Positions 1 to 7,092 of a stretch of DNA of 39,482 nt are shown here, one piece after another. The stretch comes from Candidatus Omnitrophota bacterium (GTDB lineage: Bacteria > Omnitrophota > 4484-213). The DNA lies in the NCBI GenBank assembly GCA_003645805.1, contig QNCL01000002.1, forward strand, positions 1 through 39,482. Direction: 5' to 3'. The notes beneath the pieces are model-generated. The model was given only the letters and a program-made list of their open reading frames with translations, was not told where the DNA came from and searched no databases. Every line of letters begins with the position of its first letter. Position 1 is the stretch's first letter. The position numbers were made by a program, and so were the translations under genes.

Positions 1-151
1 CGAATACTTATTGCAAACAACAAAACTGATATTGCTGAAGAGCATTTGACAACCCTCATCGGGAGATTATCCGTTCGCACTGGCGACCGTGAAATCCTCG
101 AACACGCTACAAAGGAGCTAATACATCTGAAAAAAGAAAGGAAAAAAACCG

Positions 152-159
<8 letters not shown>
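1..159 (+). CDS. C-terminal end of an unrecognised protein (5' partial)
   Basis: An open frame enters from the left edge in frame 1 and runs 52 codons to TGA at 157-159. The visible tail is mixed-charge and helical-looking, ending in a lysine-rich stretch (HLKKERKKTGD). I do not recognise the family. Its stop codon overlaps the start of the DUF4258 gene by 8 bases, so the two are probably co-transcribed. Arginine codons are mixed CGN/AGR, unlike the AGA/AGG-dominated genes from 1014 onward, which hints at different ancestry. Without the N-terminus no function can be given. Confidence 0.5.
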
Positions 160-402
<243 letters not shown>

Positions 403-406
<4 letters not shown>

Positions 407-597
407 AGGTCGATCATAAGAATGATGCTTTGTATTTTCGCCTTGATGAATCAGCCATTGTCGAGTCAGAGGAGATAAAGCCAGGCGTAATTCTTGACTA
501 TGATGCAAATGATAATGTAGTTGGTATTGAGATACTGAATTTGAGCAAGCGAGTTTCACTGGAAATGCTTAAAAGTCTTCAGTTTGAGACTGCATAA
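403..597 (+). CDS. DUF2283 domain-containing small protein, start codon unclear
   Basis: The frame from 403 encodes about 64 residues with the DUF2283 pattern: DALYFRLDE, an ESEEIKPGVILDYD turn, then VVGIEILNLSKRV. It ends at TAA 595-597. There is no ATG, GTG or TTG where the family normally begins. The frame opens after a TGA at 373-375, and the first conventional start is TTG at 430, which would delete the first beta strand. Two Shine-Dalgarno-like runs (AAGGAGG near 385-391 and GGAAGGAGG at 394-402) sit just before the expected start, where a TTA codon stands at 403. Options are a non-canonical start, a mutated start (decaying gene), translational coupling from DUF4258 (TAA 404-406), or a sequence error. 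Confidence 0.65.
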
Positions 598-754
598 GGT
601 GTACCTCTATTGTCCTCATAGACTCTCTCCTCCTTAATATATCTCGTTTTCTGCTTTTTAATTCTAAGGTTAACTCTCCTATTATAGATTTTAACTCTTC
701 TATCTCTTTTAATAACCTCTGTTCCTTTTTACTCCCCTCCTTTTTATCAATCAT
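569..754 (-). pseudogene. Short coiled-coil ORF, possible transposase-linker remnant
   Basis: The minus-strand frame starting at ATG 754-752 encodes about 61 residues, converging on and overlapping the end of the DUF2283 gene. The middle (LLKEIEELKSIIGELTLELK) is a clear coiled coil and resembles the leucine-zipper linker of IS3-type OrfA proteins, followed by a basic patch (KRDILRRRE). No helix-turn-helix or catalytic region is present, and the last residues merely read the antisense of DUF2283. It may be a degraded insertion-sequence fragment or a chance ORF. I could not confirm homology. Confidence 0.25.
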
Positions 755-880
755 TATACAACATACAACAATTTTTAAAGAATTTGTTATAGGGAAAGGG
801 TATATTTTGAACAATCTTTCTCCTTTACAAGTTTCTCATAAAAAATTATAATTTGTCCAATATGATGGACTTATAAAATC
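598..880. other. Non-coding stretch upstream of the nusA promoter
   Basis: No plus-strand gene is visible between the DUF2283 stop and the nusA promoter. The segment is AT-rich. Its only open frame is the weak minus-strand coiled-coil ORF. The 760-880 portion is nearly all A/T with scattered TATA-like words and no recognisable RNA gene or repeat. Confidence 0.5.
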
Positions 881-909
881 TTGACAAGGGTGGGTTTTTG
901 TGCTAAAGT
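881..909 (+). promoter_or_regulatory. Sigma70-type promoter for the nusA operon
   Basis: A perfect -35 box TTGACA (881-886) is followed by exactly 17 bases and TAAAGT (904-909) as -10. The predicted start site is about 916, giving a leader of roughly 98 nt before nusA. It is the only strong promoter ahead of this 13-kb operon. Confidence 0.75.
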
Positions 910-917
910 ATAAAGCG

Positions 918-950
918 GTCCCAGAGATAAATGGGGCTTTTTATTTTATT
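918..950 (+). terminator. Attenuator-like hairpin plus U-rich tract in the nusA leader
   Basis: GTCCC (918-922) can pair with GGGGC (933-937) around a 10-nt loop, followed by a T-rich tract (938-950). It lies immediately after the predicted transcription start, so it could attenuate the nusA operon. The stem is only 5 bp with one G-U pair. A second possible stem, CTCCTG near 952-957 with CAGGGGAG near 970-977, follows it. Confidence 0.35.
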
Positions 951-1013
951 ACTCCTGTTTTTAACAAAGCAGGGGAGGAGGAGGTTTTGTCTTCTTTTTA
1001 AGGTAATAAGAAG

Positions 1014-2006
1014 ATGAATAAAAAAGAACTGTTAGTTACATTAGAATATATAGAAAGAGAAAAAGGAGTCAAGCGAGAGATGCTTATTCAGGCTCTGGAG
1101 TCTGCTTTGACCTCTGCTTCGCGCCGAATATTTCCTGAGAAGAAGGATATCAGGGTGGAGATAGAACCAGAGAGTGCAGATATAAAGGTTTTCTCCGGAG
1201 AGAAAGAGATCTCTCTTCCCCAATTCGGGAGGATCGCTGCTCAGGTGGCTAAGCAGATCATCATTCAAAAGATAAGAGAGGCAGAGAAAGAGAATGTGTA
1301 TAAAGAGTTTAAGGAGAAAGAAAAAACAATTGTCAATGGCGAGGTGTTTCGCTTTGAAGGGAAAAATGTGATTGTTAATTTAGGAAAAACAGATGGTTTG
1401 CTTCCTGCGCGTGAGCAGTCTCCATTAGATAGATATAAACAAGGGGCATGGATAAGGGCTTATTTGCTTGAGGTAAGCAGAAAAGGAACTATGCCCCAGA
1501 TAATCCTTTCTCGTAGTCACCCCCAATTTGTGGCAGAGTTGTTCAAGTTAGAGGTTCCCGAGATATATCAGGGTATTGTAGAGATAAAAGGGGTAGCAAG
1601 ACAGGTGGGAGAGCGCACCAAGATTGCTGTTTGCTCTAAGGATGAGAAGATCGACCCGGTGGGAGCATGCGTAGGTATGCGTGGACAGCGAGTTAAGAAT
1701 GTTATTCAGGAATTGCAGGGAGAAAAGATAGATATTATTCCTTGGAATGCCGATATTCAGATATTTATTGCTAATGCCTTAAGTCCAGCCGAGGTAGTAA
1801 GTATGGAGATAGAAGAGGAAGAGAAGAGGGTGAAGGTGATAGTGAAGGATGAAACTCTATCCTTGGCTATTGGTAAACATGGGCAGAATGTTCGTTTGGC
1901 TTCTAAATTAACTGGATGGACAATAGATATTAGAGGAGTTACCAAGACCCAAACAGAGGAGGTTGAAGGAGATTCCTCTTCTATTTCTTCCGAAGAAGAG
2001 AAATAA
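1014..2006 (+). CDS. nusA: Transcription termination/antitermination factor NusA
   Basis: NusA binds RNA polymerase and nascent RNA and modulates pausing, termination and antitermination. The 330-residue protein shows the expected order: N-terminal polymerase-binding domain (about 1-100), S1 domain (104-170), KH1 with DPVGACVGMRG (214-224), and KH2 with the conserved LAIGKHGQNVRLA (284-296). It ends in a Ser/Glu-rich acidic tail and lacks the C-terminal AR repeats of E. coli NusA, as in many non-proteobacterial homologues. The start is ATG 1014, preceded by an AAGGTAATAAGAAG-like element. It is first in the operon and no rimP gene precedes it, unlike the usual rimP-nusA-infB order. Confidence 0.97.
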   Translation: MNKKELLVTLEYIEREKGVKREMLIQALESALTSASRRIFPEKKDIRVEIEPESADIKVFSGEKEISLPQFGRIAAQVAKQIIIQKIREAEKENVYKEFKEKEKTIVNGEVFRFEGKNVIVNLGKTDGLLPAREQSPLDRYKQGAWIRAYLLEVSRKGTMPQIILSRSHPQFVAELFKLEVPEIYQGIVEIKGVARQVGERTKIAVCSKDEKIDPVGACVGMRGQRVKNVIQELQGEKIDIIPWNADIQIFIANALSPAEVVSMEIEEEEKRVKVIVKDETLSLAIGKHGQNVRLASKLTGWTIDIRGVTKTQTEEVEGDSSSISSEEEK

Positions 2007-2023
2007 GCAGGAGGAAGAAGTTT

Positions 2024-3787
2024 ATGGAGAGCAAGACCGAGAAAAGAATCAAGGTACCTTTAACCTTAAAAGATCTGTCCGATGTTATAGAGATTAAGGC
2101 TAATGAGATAATAAAGAAACTAATCAATGGTGGCATCTTTCTTACCGTGAATCAACTTCTGGATAAGGAAGAGGTGGAGAAAATCCTGCATTTTCTTCAT
2201 TATCCTGGGCAGATAAAGGTAATTACAGATGAGGAGGCTCCGTTGCTGGAAGATAGGAAAGGAGAGGGGCTGGTCGTGCGTCCCCCTGTGGTTACCTTAA
2301 TGGGACATATTGATCATGGAAAAACTTCTTTATTAGATGCTATTCGCAATACCTATGTAGTAGAGAGAGAAAAAGGAGGGATTACCCAACATATAGGGGC
2401 TTATCAAGTGAGTTTAGATAAAGGCACTATTACCTTTTTAGATACTCCCGGTCATCAAGCCTTTACCGCAATGCGTGCCCGGGGAGCAAATGTCGCAGAT
2501 ATTGTGGTATTGGTAGTAGCGGCTAATGAAGGAGTAAAACCTCAGACTATTGAAGCAATTGATCATGCTCGGGCAGCAAATGTCGCTATTATGGTAGCGA
2601 TAAACAAAATAGACCTTCCAGATGTTAACATAGAGAGAGTGAAAACAGAACTACAGAAGTTAGGGCTTACCCCTGAAGAGTGGGGGGGAGAAACGATAAT
2701 GGTGGAGGTGTCTGCAAAGACAAAGCAGGGCATTGATGAACTTCTGGAGATGATTCTCTTGGAAGCAGAGATGTTAGAACTGAAAGCCGACCCCGCCTCT
2801 TCTGCAAGAGGAGTAGTGATCGAAGGAAAAGTATCCGCAGGCCGGGGAGTAGTAATCAGCGGGTTGGTGCAGACAGGTACGCTAAGAGTAGGAGATGTTA
2901 TAGTTGCTGATTGTTATTATGCTAAGGTTAGGGCGTTGATAGACGATAAGGGAGAGAGGATAAAAGAGGCAGGTCCTTCAATGCCTGTGGAGATATTAGG
3001 TTTTTCAGACCTTCCACAGGTAGGAGAGGTGTTTTATGCGGTTGAGAATGAGAAGAGGGCAAAGGAGATCTGCTGGCTCAGAGAGGAGAGGAAAAAGAAA
3101 CAGGAACTGACTCCCAAGCGTAAAATCAGTTTAGAAACACTTTCCAAGGAGATCAAGGAGAAGCATCTGAGAGAACTCAAACTTATTGTAAAAGCAGATG
3201 TGCAAGGTTCTTTAGAGGCTTTAGTGCATGCCCTTAATAAACTTTCTACTTCCAAGGTAGGGATACAGATTATTCATCAAGCAACAGGAGGAATAAATGA
3301 ATCTGATATTATCTTAGCCTCTGTATCTAATGCTATAGTTATCGGATTTCATGTGCGTGCAAGTGCAAAAGCAGAGGAATTAGCAAGTCAGGAGGGAGTG
3401 GATATCAAGGTCTATGATATAATCTATGAAGCGATTAATGAGATAAAGGCGTCCTTAGAAGGGCTCCTTGAGCCAGTAATTAAGGATGTAAGCATAGGGA
3501 AGGCAGAGGTGCGTCAGGTATTTAAGATACCCAAAGTGGGAACAGTAGCGGGTTGCTTTGTGCTTAAGGGAAGGGTAAGGCGTAATGATCTGGCACATCT
3601 AATTCGTAATGATGTGGTTATCTATGACGGAAGGATAAGGTCATTGAAGAGGTTTAAAGAGGATGTGCGTGAGGTAGAGGAAGGGTTTGAATGCGGAATG
3701 AGTTTAGAGAATTATAATGATATAAAGATAGGAGATGTTATAGAGGTGTATGAGAAAAGAGAGATTGCCCAGAAACTGGAGGAGTAA
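2024..3787 (+). CDS. infB: Translation initiation factor IF-2
   Basis: IF-2 is the GTPase that delivers initiator tRNA to the 30S subunit and promotes subunit joining. The 587-residue protein has a short N-terminus with a single IF2_N-like helical domain, then the GTPase domain: P-loop GHIDHGKT (94-101), switch I GGIT (118-121), DTPGH (140-144) and NKID (194-197). EF-Tu-like domain II, domain III and the C-terminal initiator-tRNA-binding domain follow. It is compact compared with the roughly 890 residues of E. coli IF-2 because the long charged N-terminal linker is missing. It begins 17 bases after nusA behind GGAGGAAGAAG. Confidence 0.98.
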   Translation: MESKTEKRIKVPLTLKDLSDVIEIKANEIIKKLINGGIFLTVNQLLDKEEVEKILHFLHYPGQIKVITDEEAPLLEDRKGEGLVVRPPVVTLMGHIDHGKTSLLDAIRNTYVVEREKGGITQHIGAYQVSLDKGTITFLDTPGHQAFTAMRARGANVADIVVLVVAANEGVKPQTIEAIDHARAANVAIMVAINKIDLPDVNIERVKTELQKLGLTPEEWGGETIMVEVSAKTKQGIDELLEMILLEAEMLELKADPASSARGVVIEGKVSAGRGVVISGLVQTGTLRVGDVIVADCYYAKVRALIDDKGERIKEAGPSMPVEILGFSDLPQVGEVFYAVENEKRAKEICWLREERKKKQELTPKRKISLETLSKEIKEKHLRELKLIVKADVQGSLEALVHALNKLSTSKVGIQIIHQATGGINESDIILASVSNAIVIGFHVRASAKAEELASQEGVDIKVYDIIYEAINEIKASLEGLLEPVIKDVSIGKAEVRQVFKIPKVGTVAGCFVLKGRVRRNDLAHLIRNDVVIYDGRIRSLKRFKEDVREVEEGFECGMSLENYNDIKIGDVIEVYEKREIAQKLEE

Positions 3788-3790
3788 GAG

Positions 3791-4150
3791 ATGGCCACAG
3801 AGAAAAGATGTCTACGCATAGCCGAGTTTATTCATCAGGAGATTGTGGAGGTGTTGAGAAAGATGGAGGTTCCAGAAAAAAGTCTTTTTACCATCACCAA
3901 GGTAGGAGTAAATAGAGATATGAGAATAGCGGTGGTCTATTTTAGTGTGCTGGGAGGAGAAGGAGAGAGAAAGGCTATATTGAGTTATTTAGAGGAGATA
4001 TCTCCCTATCTGAGGAGGGAGGTAGGAAAGAGGATGCGAGTGAGATATATTCCCCGGATTCGTTTTAGATTTGATCCTTCCTTGGAGTATAGTGATCGTA
4101 TCTCAGAGTTAATAGAGAAAGTAAAGAAGGAAAGGGAGGAAATTTTATAA
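3791..4150 (+). CDS. rbfA: Ribosome-binding factor A
   Basis: RbfA is a single KH-fold factor that binds the 30S subunit and helps mature the 5' end of 16S rRNA. The 119-residue product is the normal family length and shows the KH-type pattern: RIAEFIHQEIVEVL helix, ITKVGVNRDMRIAVVYFSV strand, and YIPRIRFRFDPSLEYSDRI near the C-terminus. It starts 3 bases after infB, consistent with translational coupling in the nusA-infB-rbfA core. Confidence 0.95.
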   Translation: MATEKRCLRIAEFIHQEIVEVLRKMEVPEKSLFTITKVGVNRDMRIAVVYFSVLGGEGERKAILSYLEEISPYLRREVGKRMRVRYIPRIRFRFDPSLEYSDRISELIEKVKKEREEIL

Positions 4151-4152
4151 GA

Positions 4153-5157
4153 ATGTGCGAGAAGGAAAAGATAGTAGAGGTTTGCCGGAAATACTCCTCT
4201 TTTTTAATCGGTTCTCATATCAATCCCGATGGAGATTCCTTGGGAAGTGAATTGGCTTTCGCTTCTCTGCTGAAAAGAATGGGAAAGAAGGTGAAGGTGC
4301 TCAATCCCACTCTTCCTCCTTCTATATACGACTTTCTTCCTTACCGAGAATGGATATCCACCAAGGAGAAAGGCGAAGGGTGGGAGGTGGGGATAGTTCT
4401 TGATTGCAGTGAGTATGAGCGTTTAAGGGAGGTAAAAACCTTTTTTTCTTCTCTGCCCATAGTTATCAATATTGACCATCATATAAGCAACAGGAGGTTT
4501 GGGGATATAAATTTTTTGGATACCAAAGCCAGTTCGGTAGGGGAGATGGTTTACCAGCTCTTTCTTGCCTTTGCTCAACAACCCACAAAAGAAGAGGCTC
4601 TCCTCCTCTATGTTGCTATCCTTACAGACACAAACTGCTTCAGGTTTTCTACTACTTCCTATACTCATCAGATAATAAGTAATCTATTGGCTACCGGGTT
4701 AAAGCCACAAGAGATACAGGAGAAAATCTACAGTATTCCATTTTCTGGGATTAAGTTGATAGAGAGGGTTCTTTCTACCCTTCAGATAAGCGAAGATGGA
4801 AAAATAGTTTGGGGAGAAATCAATCAGAGGATGATAGATGAAATTAGAGAGGCGGAGAAGATAGAGGAGATTACCCATACCGATGTGCTTATCAATTATC
4901 TATGCGCAATCAAGGATGTAGAGGTGGTTGCCTTGTTTAAGGAACTAAACTCTTCTGAGGAAAGGGAACAGGAAAAGAGGGTAAAGGTGAGTTTGAGATC
5001 AAAGGGAAAGGTAGATGTAAACAGGATTGCCAAACTCTTTGAGGGAGGAGGACATTTTAGAGCAAGTGGTTGCTCCATATCTGGGGAGTTGAAGGAGATA
5101 GAAAGCAAGGTGATAGAGGAGATTAGGAAAGAGGTAGAGAGAAGTTTAAGAAGATGA
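4153..5157 (+). CDS. nrnA: DHH-family nanoRNase / pAp phosphatase (NrnA-like)
   Basis: NrnA-type enzymes degrade 2-5 nt RNA oligonucleotides and dephosphorylate 3'-phosphoadenosine 5'-phosphate. The 334-residue protein carries the DHH domain motifs NPDGDSLGSE (24-33), the DxxxxER region near 84-90, IDHHISN with DHH at 108-110, and a TDT metal-binding segment (158-160). The DHHA1 substrate-binding domain ends with GGGHFRASG (298-306). ATG 4153 follows the rbfA stop by two bases. The stop overlaps truB as ATGA. The rbfA-nrnA-truB order is common in bacteria. Confidence 0.93.
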   Translation: MCEKEKIVEVCRKYSSFLIGSHINPDGDSLGSELAFASLLKRMGKKVKVLNPTLPPSIYDFLPYREWISTKEKGEGWEVGIVLDCSEYERLREVKTFFSSLPIVINIDHHISNRRFGDINFLDTKASSVGEMVYQLFLAFAQQPTKEEALLLYVAILTDTNCFRFSTTSYTHQIISNLLATGLKPQEIQEKIYSIPFSGIKLIERVLSTLQISEDGKIVWGEINQRMIDEIREAEKIEEITHTDVLINYLCAIKDVEVVALFKELNSSEEREQEKRVKVSLRSKGKVDVNRIAKLFEGGGHFRASGCSISGELKEIESKVIEEIRKEVERSLRR

Positions 5158-5873
5158 GTGTTTTAAGGTTGGGAGAGAAGGTTGAAGGGATTCTGATCGT
5201 GGATAAACCCGGAGGGTGGACATCCTATGATGTGGTGAACTTTATCCGTCAGCGTTTTAAGATAAAGAAAGTAGGGCATGCAGGCACCCTTGACCCCTTA
5301 GCCACAGGAGTTTTAGTAGTGTTGTTGGGGAGGTATACCAAGTTATTCAATAAATTTAGCAGCGAAGACAAGGAGTATGAGGGAACTCTTCGCTTGGGTA
5401 TCTCTACTGATTCTCAGGATGCAGATGGGAAGGAGATCCTGCGTAGAGATTACTCTTCGCTGAAAAGAGAAGATATAGAGAAGGCATTCGCTCAATTCAC
5501 CGGAGAGATTGAGCAGATCCCTCCTATGGTTTCCGCCTTGCGATATGAAGGAAGAAGGTTATATAAACTTGCGCGAGAAGGCAAAGAGGTGGCGCGGAAA
5601 CCACGAAAGATATTCGTTTATCGCTTTGAGGTAACCAATTTCTCTCCTCCAGATGTAGATTTTTTTCTTTCTTCCTCCAAAGGAACTTATGTGCGCACTC
5701 TCTGCCATGATGTAGGAGAGGTGCTTGGTTGTGGTGGACATTTATTGAGGCTTAAGAGGATAAAGAGTGGGGAGTTTACCTTAGCCGAGAGTGTGGATAT
5801 CCCTACTTTAAGGAGAATGAGTTTTGAGCAACTTAAAGAAAGAATTATTAAATGCGATTTGTGCCTACCTTGA
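5154..5873 (+). CDS. truB: tRNA pseudouridine-55 synthase TruB
   Basis: TruB converts U55 in the T loop of tRNAs to pseudouridine. The 239-residue protein opens with GILIVDKPGGWTSYDVV. It contains the catalytic motif GTLDPLATG with Asp47 as the expected nucleophile, and later the KGTYVRTLCHDVG and LLRLKRIKSGEFTL signatures. It lacks most of the C-terminal PUA extension of longer homologues. The start overlaps the nrnA stop (ATGA), and the end overlaps ribF by 22 bases. Confidence 0.96.
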   Translation: MSVLRLGEKVEGILIVDKPGGWTSYDVVNFIRQRFKIKKVGHAGTLDPLATGVLVVLLGRYTKLFNKFSSEDKEYEGTLRLGISTDSQDADGKEILRRDYSSLKREDIEKAFAQFTGEIEQIPPMVSALRYEGRRLYKLAREGKEVARKPRKIFVYRFEVTNFSPPDVDFFLSSSKGTYVRTLCHDVGEVLGCGGHLLRLKRIKSGEFTLAESVDIPTLRRMSFEQLKERIIKCDLCLP

Positions 5874-6781
5874 GAGAAATCAATGTTTGCGCAGAAGGCA
5901 GTGTGGTTACTATTGGAGTGTTTGATGGGTTGCATTTAGGCCATCAGAAGGTAATTCGGCAGACAGTAGAATATGCGCATAAGATAGGAGTAAAAAGCGT
6001 TTTGCTCACCTTTAAGCCTCATCCCGAGGAGGTGGTTGCAAATAAAAGAATAAAATTGATTACTTCCTATGCCCAGAAGAGAGAGATGGTTGGCAAGTTA
6101 GGCATTGATATATATAATGAAATAGAGTTTACTCCTTCTTTTGCCTCTCTTTCGCCCGAGGAGTTTGTACAGAAGATTTTGAAAGAGAAACTAAGAGTAA
6201 GGGCTCTGGTATTAGGAGATAATTATCGCTTTGGGAAACAGGAGCAGGGAGATAGCAGATTGATGAAAAGGTTAGGAGAAAGATATGCTTTCAGAGTTTT
6301 AATTGTTGCTCCTTTTAAGATAGAAGGAGAGATGGTAAGTAGTAGTTTGATTCGTTCTCTTATTTCCCAGGGAAGGTTCAGGCAGGTAGAGAGGTATTTA
6401 GGCCGGCCGTGGACAATTAGAGGGAAGGTAAAGAGAGAACGGGGGTATGGAAGAGATCTGGGTTATCCTACGGCAAATCTTTTTCCTCCCTCTGAACTTA
6501 TCCTCCCCTCAGGGGTGTTCATTGCTCAGGTAAAGGTAGATAGGGAACTGAGAGGAGGGTTGGTGAATATCGGGACGCGTCCAAGTTTTTCTTCCGGAGG
6601 GGAGAAGAGGATAGAGGTATATATTCTTGATTTTTCTCAGGAGATATATGAAAAAGAGATAGAAGTGGTTTTAAAGAAGAGGATTCGCGAAGAGCAGAGG
6701 TTTAGTAGTAGAGAAGAGTTGATTTCTCAAATCCGAAAAGACGAGGAGGAAGCAAGACGGTATTGGAGGGAGAGATGTTAA
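5852..6781 (+). CDS. ribF: Bifunctional riboflavin kinase / FAD synthetase
   Basis: RibF phosphorylates riboflavin to FMN and adenylates FMN to FAD. The N-terminal FAD-synthetase domain has IGVFDGLHLGH with HLGH at 28-31 and a second nucleotide-binding segment SSSLIRSLI (163-171). The C-terminal riboflavin-kinase domain has RPWTIRGKV and the GYPTAN signature (204-209). At 309 residues it is normal length. No FMN riboswitch is visible upstream, and the start lies inside truB, so expression must come from the operon. It overlaps rpsO by 7 bases. Confidence 0.95.
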   Translation: MRFVPTLREINVCAEGSVVTIGVFDGLHLGHQKVIRQTVEYAHKIGVKSVLLTFKPHPEEVVANKRIKLITSYAQKREMVGKLGIDIYNEIEFTPSFASLSPEEFVQKILKEKLRVRALVLGDNYRFGKQEQGDSRLMKRLGERYAFRVLIVAPFKIEGEMVSSSLIRSLISQGRFRQVERYLGRPWTIRGKVKRERGYGRDLGYPTANLFPPSELILPSGVFIAQVKVDRELRGGLVNIGTRPSFSSGGEKRIEVYILDFSQEIYEKEIEVVLKKRIREEQRFSSREELISQIRKDEEEARRYWRERC

Positions 6782-7041
6782 GCAAGGAAGAGAAGAAGCA
6801 GATAATGGAGAGATTTAGGGTGCACGAGAAAGATACAGGCTCTTGTCCTGTGCAGATTGCCCTTTTAACAGAGAGAATTAATAAACTTACCGAGCATTTT
6901 AAGAAGTTTAAAAAAGATACCAATTCTCGCCGAGGCTTGCTCAAGTTAATTGGCCAGCGTAAGAGAATGTTGGAGTATCTAAAAAGAAAAGACCTACTCA
7001 AATATCAAGAGACTATCAACAAATTAGGTCTGCGTAAGTAA
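6775..7041 (+). CDS. rpsO: 30S ribosomal protein S15
   Basis: S15 binds 16S rRNA early in 30S assembly and forms bridge B4 with the 50S subunit. The 88-residue protein has the signatures HEKDTGSCPVQIALLTERI, HFKKFKKDTNSRRGLLKLIGQRK and MLEYLKRKD. ATG 6775 is chosen because GGAGGG sits four bases upstream; an in-frame TTG at 6763 lies inside ribF and would include the ribosome binding site. rpsO is followed by pnp, as in many bacteria. Confidence 0.97.
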   Translation: MLSKEEKKQIMERFRVHEKDTGSCPVQIALLTERINKLTEHFKKFKKDTNSRRGLLKLIGQRKRMLEYLKRKDLLKYQETINKLGLRK

Positions 7042-7042
7042 A

Positions 7043-7071
7043 TCTTTCTGTGTCCGCTTGACACAGAGAGA
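7043..7071 (+). promoter_or_regulatory. 12-bp hairpin in the rpsO-pnp intergenic region
   Basis: Positions 7043-7054 pair with 7060-7071 over 12 base pairs (one G-U) around the loop CGCTT. No T-run follows, so it is not a typical intrinsic terminator. In E. coli a hairpin in the pnp leader is cut by RNase III and then used by PNPase for autoregulation. The position here is the same, but the mechanism is only inferred. Confidence 0.65.
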
Positions 7072-7092
7072 GATTAAAAAGAGGGTGTAGAG

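Noticed and set aside
5800..5860. FMN riboswitch before ribF
   Set aside because: ribF starts inside truB and there is no conserved riboswitch sequence upstream.
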